Shown here: positions 1 through 5,208 of the stretch, piece by piece
Position numbering within the stretch: position 1 is the first letter of the stretch
How the letters are laid out: the number at the start of each line of letters is the position of its first letter
Made by a program: the position numbers and the translations under genes
Notes under the pieces: generated by a model
Seen by the model: only the letters and a program-made list of their open reading frames with translations
Told to the model about the DNA's origin: nothing
Databases searched by the model: none
Origin: Candidatus Falkowbacteria bacterium HGW-Falkowbacteria-2
GTDB taxonomy: Bacteria; Patescibacteriota; Patescibacteriia; Patescibacteriales; UBA12465
Direction: 5' to 3'
Assembly: GCA_002841655.1 (NCBI GenBank)
Contig: PHAH01000012.1
Span: forward strand, 1-14,348
DNA length: 14,348 bases

Positions 1-584
1 AATCGCTATCTAATCATGATTGGCTTTACGCCATCCAAGAGCAGCAACTCGGAACTGGGCATGCTGTTTCTAGCGCACGGGACCTGGTGCCTGAAGATAC
101 CGATAATATTGTTGTTTTATATTGCGATCATCCTTTTATTAAAGCATCATCGATTAAGTCATTTGCCGACATGACTACGGACTCCGTTACTATTATGCCG
201 GCGAAACTCGATGACTTTGAAGGGTGGCGCCATAATTTCTATCATTGGGGACGTATTATTCGGAATAATTTAGGTGAGGTTGAAAGGATTGTGGAGTTTA
301 AAGATGCGAGCGAGGAAGAGATAGCTGTAACGGAAGTGAATCCAGGTTTTATGTGTTTTAATAAGGATTGGCTATTTTCAAACATTGACAATTTACATAA
401 TGACAACAAGGCTCATGAATTCTATTTAACAGATATGGTAAAAATTGCCTTTAATCAAGGCTTTAGTGTGGGCACAATAGTGATTGAAGCCCACGAAGCC
501 ATGGGTATTAATAGCTTAGAAGAACTCAAGATTGCCGAAGGTCTAACTACAGCCAGCGAGGAAATGAGAGAAATTAATGCATAA
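1..584 (+). CDS. GlmU-type sugar-1-phosphate nucleotidyltransferase, 5' end outside window
   Basis: This is the 3' part of an NTP-transferase gene. The reading frame is open from base 3, so the GTG at 87 is internal, and 193 residues are visible. The segment QEQQLGTGHAV matches the nucleotide-binding stretch of GlmU. It is followed by YCDHPF (metal-binding Asp position), GRIIRN, RIVEFKDA, EVNPGF, a FYLTD motif and a late GIN segment, all in GlmU order. GlmU makes UDP-GlcNAc from GlcNAc-1-phosphate and UTP for cell-wall precursors in the cytoplasm. The N-terminal GxGTxM signature, about 65 residues, lies outside the window. The protein stops just after the uridyltransferase domain, so the left-handed beta-helix acetyltransferase domain of bifunctional GlmU is absent. 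The true sugar substrate is therefore uncertain, and a related nucleotidyltransferase is possible. The next gene starts 2 bases after the stop, which suggests coupled translation. Confidence 0.85.
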   Translation, partial: SLSNHDWLYAIQEQQLGTGHAVSSARDLVPEDTDNIVVLYCDHPFIKASSIKSFADMTTDSVTIMPAKLDDFEGWRHNFYHWGRIIRNNLGEVERIVEFKDASEEEIAVTEVNPGFMCFNKDWLFSNIDNLHNDNKAHEFYLTDMVKIAFNQGFSVGTIVIEAHEAMGINSLEELKIAEGLTTASEEMREINA

Positions 585-586
585 TT

Positions 587-1843
587 ATGCGGTTTGTACT
601 TGACCTCCACATTCACTCCCGGTATTCGCGAGCCTGTTCTTCGCAGTTAACTTTAGAAAACATTGCCTTGGCCGCGAAGAATAAGGGAATCGACATCATC
701 GGTACCGGCGACTTTACTCATCCGGCATGGTTCAAGTCAATTTCAAGCGAGTTAGAAGAAGTGCAAAACTCAGGTTTGTATCGTCATAAAAAAGTGCCGA
801 AGGCGGCGCTTTTTATTTTGAGTACGGAAGTATCTTTAGTGTATCGTGATACTGATAAGTCTAGACGAGTTCATCTTGTTATTCATGCGCCTAATCTCGC
901 AGCAGTAGCTTTGTTAAATGAAAAGTTAGGTAGCAGATTCAATCTTCGCGCTGATGGACGACCAATATTAGGAATTAGTGCGCCTGAATTTGTTAGATTA
1001 TGCTTGGATGTTGATCCTTGCTTCATTATTTACCCGGCTCATATCTGGACGCCCTGGTATTCCATTCTCGGATCGAAATCTGGTTTTAATTCCTTCGAGG
1101 AATGCTTCAAGGAGCAAACCGGAAACATTTTTGCTTATGAAACCGGACTTTCTAGTGACCCTTTAATGAATTGGCAGGTGAGTGCATTAGATCAGTTTAC
1201 CCGTTTATCAAATTCTGATGCGCATGGGCTTGATAATATTGGTCGAGAGGCGACTATTATGGCACTTGCTAAGGCTGATTACTCAAGCATCTATCAGACG
1301 ATCAAGAATAATCGTGTTTCTGCAGGAGGGAACATGAATAGCTTAATTTCGACAATTGAATTCTTTCCAGAGGAAGGAATGTATCACTATGATGGCCATA
1401 GGGACTGCGGCTTTAGTTGTCCCCCGGAAATAAGTAGGAAGAATGATAATATTTGCCCGCGATGCAGGCGGCCACTAGTGATTGGAGTTGCGAATAGGGT
1501 CGCTGAACTAGCGGATAGACCTGCCGGATATCGACCGAAAAAAGCGGCACCTTTTGTCAGCCTGGTTGGGCTAGATAAGATAATTGCTGAAATTTTAGCG
1601 GTGAAAAATCGGCGGGCGCTCACAGTAACGCGTATATATGATAAAATGATTAAGGAGATTGGAAATGAGCTCTATATCTTAATGGAGGCTGATGTTCAGA
1701 TGCTTAAAAGAGGTTACCCGCAAATTGCTTCCTTGATTCAAAGGATGCGCGCGGGGAAGGTTCATCTAATTTCCGGATACGATGGCCAATATGGTCAAGT
1801 AAGTCTAAATAAGCCGGCAACTAAGTTGTCCGTCAAAGTATAA
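587..1843 (+). CDS. Endonuclease Q-like PHP-domain DNA repair nuclease
   Basis: The 418-residue product matches the endonuclease Q family in length and motif order. EndoQ, known from Thermococcales and some bacteria, cuts DNA on the 5' side of deaminated bases (uracil, hypoxanthine) and abasic sites. The PHP metal-site residues are visible: DLHIHS (H8, H10), GTGDFTHP (D42, H45), E81, H100, PAHIWTPW (H152) and SNSDAHG (D211, H213). A zinc-binding segment follows, with C274, C278, C290 and C293, then GVANRVAELADRP. The C-terminus ends in the family-like SGYDGQYGQV. The ATG lies 2 bases after the preceding stop and no Shine-Dalgarno is seen, so translation may be coupled. Such proteins are often mislabelled as helicases or generic PHP phosphoesterases. 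No helicase motif is present. The position two genes before recA fits a repair role, but biochemical activity is inferred from the family. Confidence 0.85.
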   Translation: MRFVLDLHIHSRYSRACSSQLTLENIALAAKNKGIDIIGTGDFTHPAWFKSISSELEEVQNSGLYRHKKVPKAALFILSTEVSLVYRDTDKSRRVHLVIHAPNLAAVALLNEKLGSRFNLRADGRPILGISAPEFVRLCLDVDPCFIIYPAHIWTPWYSILGSKSGFNSFEECFKEQTGNIFAYETGLSSDPLMNWQVSALDQFTRLSNSDAHGLDNIGREATIMALAKADYSSIYQTIKNNRVSAGGNMNSLISTIEFFPEEGMYHYDGHRDCGFSCPPEISRKNDNICPRCRRPLVIGVANRVAELADRPAGYRPKKAAPFVSLVGLDKIIAEILAVKNRRALTVTRIYDKMIKEIGNELYILMEADVQMLKRGYPQIASLIQRMRAGKVHLISGYDGQYGQVSLNKPATKLSVKV

Positions 1844-1847
1844 TCAT

Positions 1848-2318
1848 ATGCGTCGCACCATCGCCCAAATTTTAACACTCTCCCTCTTCCTCTTTTTGGC
1901 AGCCTTTTCTTCGGTGTGGTTTTCAGAAGACAAGGAAAAGCCGGAGTCATTTGCTTGGACCGCAAAAACGGCCAGCAAAACGTTGGGCCTCTTCGATGGA
2001 CTTGCGCGCCTCGCTTCGCCGGCCTCCAACTCATTTGCGTCAGGCGTACGTGAAGAAGTAGCCTTAATTGGCGGTGAAAATACTGATATATTTGCGGATA
2101 GAATGGCGGCCCAGGTCATAGCAGGAGAAGCGATCGGGACTCTGAAGGAAACAGCGGCACCTTTGCAAACCGCGGTTCCAAATGAAGGCTTTTTTGGCTT
2201 TGTGCGGGATGTCTTTGCCGAGGCTCCGGAAAGATATCTTGACGCCAAGCTCTATAATCGGGGGTTGAAGGATTTTTTCTCATTTTATTGGCTTCAAGTC
2301 AAGGACTCTAATCAATAA
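1848..2318 (+). CDS. Hypothetical protein with N-terminal membrane or signal segment
   Basis: I do not recognise this 156-residue protein. It starts MRRT and has a hydrophobic stretch at about residues 7-25 (ILTLSLFLFLAAFSSVW) that could be an uncleaved anchor or a signal peptide. The rest is soluble-looking, Ala- and Glu-rich, probably helical, with a Phe/Tyr-rich end. No Cys is present, so it is not a lipoprotein. It begins 4 bases after the EndoQ-like gene and lies on the same strand, so it is probably co-transcribed with it. The region between its stop and recA holds the recA promoter. The opposite strand is also open across much of this interval, but the + strand fits the operon and has a sensible membrane-targeting start. 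It is probably surface-exposed or periplasm-like in location. Function is unknown. Confidence 0.65.
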   Translation: MRRTIAQILTLSLFLFLAAFSSVWFSEDKEKPESFAWTAKTASKTLGLFDGLARLASPASNSFASGVREEVALIGGENTDIFADRMAAQVIAGEAIGTLKETAAPLQTAVPNEGFFGFVRDVFAEAPERYLDAKLYNRGLKDFFSFYWLQVKDSNQ

Positions 2319-2332
2319 TCAGCCCGTATTTA

Positions 2333-2362
2333 CTGTCAAAAACAGTTTTTTTGTTGTATAAT
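2333..2362 (+). promoter_or_regulatory. Probable recA promoter
   Basis: The -10 box is a perfect TATAAT at 2357-2362. The best -35 is CTGTCA at 2333-2338, 4 of 6 matches to TTGACA, with an 18-base spacer. A short inverted repeat (ACTGT, 5-base gap, ACAGT; 2332-2346) followed by seven Ts covers the -35 region. It could be an operator or a weak terminator of the upstream genes. Transcription would start near 2369, giving recA a leader of about 125 bases. Confidence 0.55.
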
Positions 2363-2494
2363 CATATAGTCGCTATTATTAGTTTAGCCGTCGGTTAAAA
2401 TGATTTTAGGGACGATATGGTAAGATAAATTTATTAATAAATAATGCGCGTCGAGCGATTGGCAGAATAATCCGCTGTTCCCGGCGCTATACTT

Positions 2495-3589
2495 ATGTCT
2501 AAAGAAAAAAAGAATGTGGCCGTGAAGGAAGAGGTTGTAAAAACCTCAACCGCTACCGCCGCCGCTGCTGCTCATGAGCATAAGGCCGGTGCAGCGCAAG
2601 ATGCAATTGCACAGATTAAATCAAAATTTGGTGACGGAGCGATTATGAAATTTGGAGATGTCCGCAAGACTAATGTTGATGCGATTTCAACCGGCTGTCT
2701 TTCTCTTGATATCGCTTTTGGTATCGGTGGCGTTCCCCGTGGTCGCGTCATTGAAATCTATGGACCGGAATCTTCTGGTAAAACAACACTGGCTCAACAC
2801 ATCGTGGCTGAGGTCCAAAAGATTGGCGGTATTGCTGCCTTCGTTGATGCTGAGCACGCTCTTGATCCTGACTACGCTGCCAAAATTGGTGTTAACGTAA
2901 ATGAATTACTAATTTCCCAGCCAGATTCTGGTGAGCAGGCTTTAGAAATTGTTGAAACTCTTGTTCGCTCTAACGCGGTTGACGTAATCGTCGTCGACAG
3001 CGTTGCCGCTCTTGTTCCACAGAAAGAAATTGAAGGTGATATGGGCGATCAGCACATGGGTTTGCAGGCCCGCTTAATGAGTCAGGCTTTACGGAAATTG
3101 ACTGGTATTATTGCTAAGACTAAAACCAGCGTTATCTTCATTAATCAGATTAGAAATAAGATTGGAGTCTTCTTTGGAAACCCTGAAACAACTTCTGGTG
3201 GTAATGCCTTAAAATTCTATTGCTCCGTGCGCGTGGAAGTGCGTCGCGCTGCTCAGATTAAGCAGGGTGAAGGTATAATTGGTAACCGTGTGAAGGTGAA
3301 GATTGTGAAGAATAAGGTAGCCGCCCCTTTCCGTACCTGTGAATTTGATATCATGTATAACGAAGGTATTTCCGTAGCTGGTGACTTGATTGATACAGGT
3401 ATTCAATATGATGTTATCAAGAAGAGCGGCAACTCATATTCCTTCGGAGATCTTAAACTCGGCGTCGGACGTGAAACCGCTAAGAAGATGATAAAGGAAG
3501 ATAAGAAGCTAACCGCCGAAATCCGTAAAGCAATCATTGCTGAAGTTAAAAGCAAGGAGGTTGAAACTGCCGGTGGAGGAAAGAAATAA
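2495..3589 (+). CDS. recA: Recombinase RecA
   Basis: The 364-residue product is a full RecA, the ATP-dependent strand-exchange protein of homologous recombination that also triggers LexA-type self-cleavage where an SOS system exists. Walker A is GPESSGKTT (residues 90-98), the catalytic Glu is E120 in VDAEHALDP, and Walker B is VIVVD (about 164-168). DNA loop L1 is around EGDMGDQHMGLQ (180-191) and loop L2 around FGNPETTSGGNALKFY (227-242). Compared with the usual about 350 residues, it carries an Ala/Lys-rich N-terminal extension of about 30 residues. The C-terminus ends in AGGGKK and lacks the acidic tail seen in E. coli RecA. The ATG at 2495 has no Shine-Dalgarno. Its own promoter and a leader of about 125 bases lie upstream. 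A small membrane protein gene follows after 8 bases. Confidence 0.98.
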   Translation: MSKEKKNVAVKEEVVKTSTATAAAAAHEHKAGAAQDAIAQIKSKFGDGAIMKFGDVRKTNVDAISTGCLSLDIAFGIGGVPRGRVIEIYGPESSGKTTLAQHIVAEVQKIGGIAAFVDAEHALDPDYAAKIGVNVNELLISQPDSGEQALEIVETLVRSNAVDVIVVDSVAALVPQKEIEGDMGDQHMGLQARLMSQALRKLTGIIAKTKTSVIFINQIRNKIGVFFGNPETTSGGNALKFYCSVRVEVRRAAQIKQGEGIIGNRVKVKIVKNKVAAPFRTCEFDIMYNEGISVAGDLIDTGIQYDVIKKSGNSYSFGDLKLGVGRETAKKMIKEDKKLTAEIRKAIIAEVKSKEVETAGGGKK

Positions 3590-3597
3590 GTCTTTAT

Positions 3598-3819
3598 ATG
3601 AAAATTGCGCGAGCAGCCTTAATTGGCGCAGCTATCTTTGCCTATATCCCGTTAACATTCTTTGTTTATTTTATTGTCATCGGCTTAATTTATGATGTTG
3701 ACTGGTTTAATATAAGCTTGATGCAACTGGCCCCGAGCTTCGCGTTTATACTAGCCTGGATTTTGTTTCCAATCGGTGCGACCTATTTAATAGTTGGACG
3801 AAAGGCGTTAAAGAAATAA
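3598..3819 (+). CDS. Small two-helix membrane protein of unknown function
   Basis: I do not recognise this 73-residue protein. Two hydrophobic segments are clear: about residues 8-31 and about 44-66. Short basic ends (MKIAR at the start, GRKALKK at the end) and a short loop (YDVDWFN) separate and flank them. The pattern suggests a helical hairpin in the cytoplasmic membrane with both ends inside. It begins 8 bases after recA and ends just before a strong terminator, so it is probably the last gene of the recA transcript. A purine-rich GGAGGA lies 17 bases before the ATG, inside recA, which is too far for normal ribosome binding. The short length makes the call less certain than for its neighbours, but the membrane pattern and tight placement support a real gene. 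Confidence 0.65.
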   Translation: MKIARAALIGAAIFAYIPLTFFVYFIVIGLIYDVDWFNISLMQLAPSFAFILAWILFPIGATYLIVGRKALKK

Positions 3820-3833
3820 CTGATACTGTGACA

Positions 3834-3867
3834 ACTAAAAAGCCCGCTATTTAGCGGGCTTTTTAGT
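3834..3867. terminator. Bidirectional intrinsic terminator between recA operon and adk
   Basis: A perfect 16-bp inverted repeat (right arm TAGCGGGCTTTTTAGT) is separated by only TT. The GC-rich core GCCCGC/GCGGGC is flanked by A5 on one side and T5 on the other, so it works in both directions. It sits between the convergent gene ends at 3819 and 3879 and should stop both transcripts. Confidence 0.92.
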
Positions 3868-3878
3868 ATATGCTTAAT

Positions 3879-4433
3879 TTAACTGACTTCTTTTTCTAAA
3901 CGCTGATAGACATCGTCCATTGTTCCTTCGCCGGCAACGCTGATCAGGCGTTTATGATCGGCATAAAAATCGAGCAATGGTTCGGTCTGTCGCGCATAAG
4001 CCAACAAACGATTTTTTATCGTAGCTTCATTATCATCAGAGCGTCCGGATTCAAGTCCGCGCAAGGCCAAGCGCTTTGCTAATTCATCCGCACTTACCTC
4101 CAAGTTTAGTGTCAACGGGAGAGCCTTTGCGGCAAGGAGTACATCCAGATTTCTGGCTTGGTTGATGGTGCGAGGATAGCCATCAAAAATAAAACCGGCT
4201 TCATGGCCGTTTTGTATTTTATCTTTAATCAACGAATCAACGATCTCGTCGTCGACAAGTTCTCCTCGTGCCATCACCTCCTGCACTCTTTGACCTATTT
4301 CTGTCGCACGGGAAACTTCTTCCCGCAACAGCGCTCCAGTAGAGATGTGCGTTAAATTTAGTTTAGCCGCAAGCTTTTTGGCCTGCGTGCCTTTGCCGGC
4401 TCCCGGCGGTCCGAAAATAATATAATTAAGCAT
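3879..4433 (-). CDS. adk: Adenylate kinase, short-LID type
   Basis: The 184-residue product converts ATP + AMP to 2 ADP in the cytoplasm. The P-loop is GPPGAGKGT (residues 8-16), followed by ISTGALLRE (AMP-binding region; the usual STGD is STGA here), FDGYPRT (AMP site Arg), and RGLESGRSDDNEATIKNRL, which contains the conserved Arg and Asp pair. The LID domain is reduced to a short loop, so there is no Cys zinc site, and the protein is about 30 residues shorter than the long bacterial form. I chose the ATG at 4431-4433 because it gives the family N-terminus (MLNYIIFGPPG). The frame is open further upstream but that would run into the tRNA-Lys gene. The gene lies 32 bases downstream of tRNA-Lys and has no convincing promoter or Shine-Dalgarno of its own, so it is probably transcribed with the tRNAs. 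Confidence 0.95.
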   Translation of the reverse strand: MLNYIIFGPPGAGKGTQAKKLAAKLNLTHISTGALLREEVSRATEIGQRVQEVMARGELVDDEIVDSLIKDKIQNGHEAGFIFDGYPRTINQARNLDVLLAAKALPLTLNLEVSADELAKRLALRGLESGRSDDNEATIKNRLLAYARQTEPLLDFYADHKRLISVAGEGTMDDVYQRLEKEVS

Positions 4434-4465
4434 AGAATGTATTAAAGAATGAACGACAAACAAAG

Positions 4466-4538
4466 TGCGCCCAGAGGGATTCGAACCCACGACCGTCTCC
4501 TTAAGAGGGAGCTGCTCTACCAGCTGAGCTATAGGCGC
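4466..4538 (-). tRNA. tRNA-Lys(CTT)
   Basis: The 73-base cloverleaf has acceptor GCGCCTA/TGGGCGC, D-stem GCTC/GAGC, anticodon loop CTCTTAA with anticodon CTT, T-loop TTCGAAT and discriminator A. It decodes AAG. The 3' CCA is not encoded. Two pairs are imperfect: T50-T64 in the T-stem and G27-A43 at the top of the anticodon stem. It is the last tRNA before adk. Confidence 0.93.
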
Positions 4539-4567
4539 AATAAATGCTAACAACGAGTTGTTAAATG

Positions 4568-4641
4568 TGGCTGGGGAGGGGCTCGAACCCTCGACCTTAG
4601 CGTTATGAGTGCTACGCTCTAACCAGCTGAGCTACCCAGCC
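4568..4641 (-). tRNA. tRNA with CAT anticodon, elongator Met (or Ile2)
   Basis: The 74-base cloverleaf has acceptor GGCTGGG/CCCAGCC, D-stem GCTC/GAGC, anticodon loop CTCATAA (anticodon CAT), a perfect T-stem GAGGG/CCCTC and discriminator A. Pair 1-72 is G-C, so it is not the initiator. It resembles elongator tRNA-Met, but a lysidine-modified Ile tRNA cannot be excluded by eye. The pair 31-39 is A-C, a mismatch next to the loop. CCA is not encoded. Confidence 0.92.
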
Positions 4642-4659
4642 GCGGGTCACACAAAATCT

Positions 4660-4688
4660 ATTATATTTATCTAGTGACAAAGAGTCAA
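4660..4688 (-). promoter_or_regulatory. Promoter for tRNA-Met, tRNA-Lys and adk
   Basis: On the minus strand a TTGACT -35 (4683-4688) and a perfect TATAAT -10 (4660-4665) are spaced by 17 bases. The start of transcription would fall near 4653, about a dozen bases before the 5' end of the tRNA-Met gene. No terminator is seen until 3834-3867, so the transcript should include both tRNAs and adk. Confidence 0.75.
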
Positions 4689-4728
4689 GGGCGCAGCGAA
4701 AATATAAGAAAAACGCTTGTTAACGCAG

Positions 4729-4802
4729 TGCTCCGGAGAGGACTCGAACCTCTAACCTTGTGGTCCGAAGCCACACACTCTATCCAATTGAGCTACCGGA
4801 GC
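4729..4802 (-). tRNA. tRNA-Arg(TCG)
   Basis: The 74-base cloverleaf has acceptor GCTCCGG/CCGGAGC, D-stem GCTC/GAGT, anticodon stem TGTGG/CCACA around loop CTTCGGA (anticodon TCG), T-stem AGAGG/CCTCT and discriminator A. It decodes CGA and probably other CGN codons. CCA is not encoded. I see no clear promoter of its own, so it may depend on read-through from the HU gene. Confidence 0.93.
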
Positions 4803-4819
4803 TCTTTACAAAGTCACAA

Positions 4820-4851
4820 GGCTTGCCCGGATGCCGTCACCCGAGCAAGCC
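4820..4851 (-). terminator. Stem-loop after the HU gene, weak terminator or processing element
   Basis: On the minus strand, an 11-bp stem with one mismatch (GGCTTGCTCGG against CCGGGCAAGCC) closes a 10-base loop, 23 bases after the HU stop. No T-run follows on either strand. It may therefore be a leaky terminator, an mRNA 3'-end stabiliser or a boundary for tRNA-Arg processing. Confidence 0.45.
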
Positions 4852-4874
4852 AAGTAAAAATATATATATGTTGT

Positions 4875-5162
4875 TTATCGCTTTCCTTTAAGCGCCTGCT
4901 TAAGATTGTAACCAGTCTTAAACTTGGCCACTTTCACCGCTGGAATAGTAATCCTCTCTTTCGGATTCTGAGGATTTACGCCGCCACGGGAGTACCGCAC
5001 TCGAGAGAGGAAGGTGCCGAAGCCGGTGATAGTGACTTCGCGATCATTCTTAAGCTCTTCGATAATAGTGTCGGTAAGAACGTCAAGCATCTTTTCTGCT
5101 TGTCTTTTGTTCAAGCCCTCTACTTCGCGATAGAGCTTGTCGATGAGTTGCGCTTTATTCAT
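4875..5162 (-). CDS. HU/IHF-family DNA-binding protein
   Basis: The 95-residue product is a typical HU-fold protein: an N-terminal helical dimerisation region (MNKAQLIDKLYREVEGLNKRQ), the hallmark GFGTF (about residues 47-51), then the DNA-binding beta arm, which contains NPQNPKERITIPA with the intercalating Pro region, and KFKTGYNLKQAL at the end. HU dimers bend and compact DNA in the nucleoid and assist replication and recombination. The arm reads SRGGVNPQN rather than the common RPGRNPQTG. The gene is 46 bases downstream of rny. On the minus strand a TATAAT (5202-5207) ends 39 bases before the ATG but has no good -35, so it may be read with rny or from a weak own promoter. A small hairpin (GCTTC, 3-base loop, GAAGC; 5178-5190) sits in the leader. 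There is no Shine-Dalgarno. Confidence 0.95.
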   Translation of the reverse strand: MNKAQLIDKLYREVEGLNKRQAEKMLDVLTDTIIEELKNDREVTITGFGTFLSRVRYSRGGVNPQNPKERITIPAVKVAKFKTGYNLKQALKGKR

Positions 5163-5208
5163 ATATTTGGCGTCACTGCTTCAAGGAAGCGAAAGACGTT
5201 AATTATAA

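Noticed and set aside
1844..2248. A 134-codon minus-strand frame opposite the unknown gene at 1848-2318.
   Set aside because: It has no promoter, no fit to the neighbouring operon and no recognised motif. The + strand frame has a membrane-type start and tight spacing to EndoQ.
2488..2493. TATACT directly before the recA ATG as a leaderless -10 box.
   Set aside because: Only one base separates it from the ATG, too close for a transcription start upstream of the start codon, and no -35 is present.
4434..4553. A 40-residue N-terminal extension of adk through the tRNA-Lys gene.
   Set aside because: It would translate a tRNA. The family start MLNYIIFGPPG fits the ATG at 4431-4433.
5202..5207. 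TATAAT on the minus strand before the HU gene as a proper promoter.
   Set aside because: The bases 17 upstream do not resemble a -35 and no TG extension exists. The AATTATAATT around it is a simple AT palindrome. It is kept only as a remark under the HU gene.
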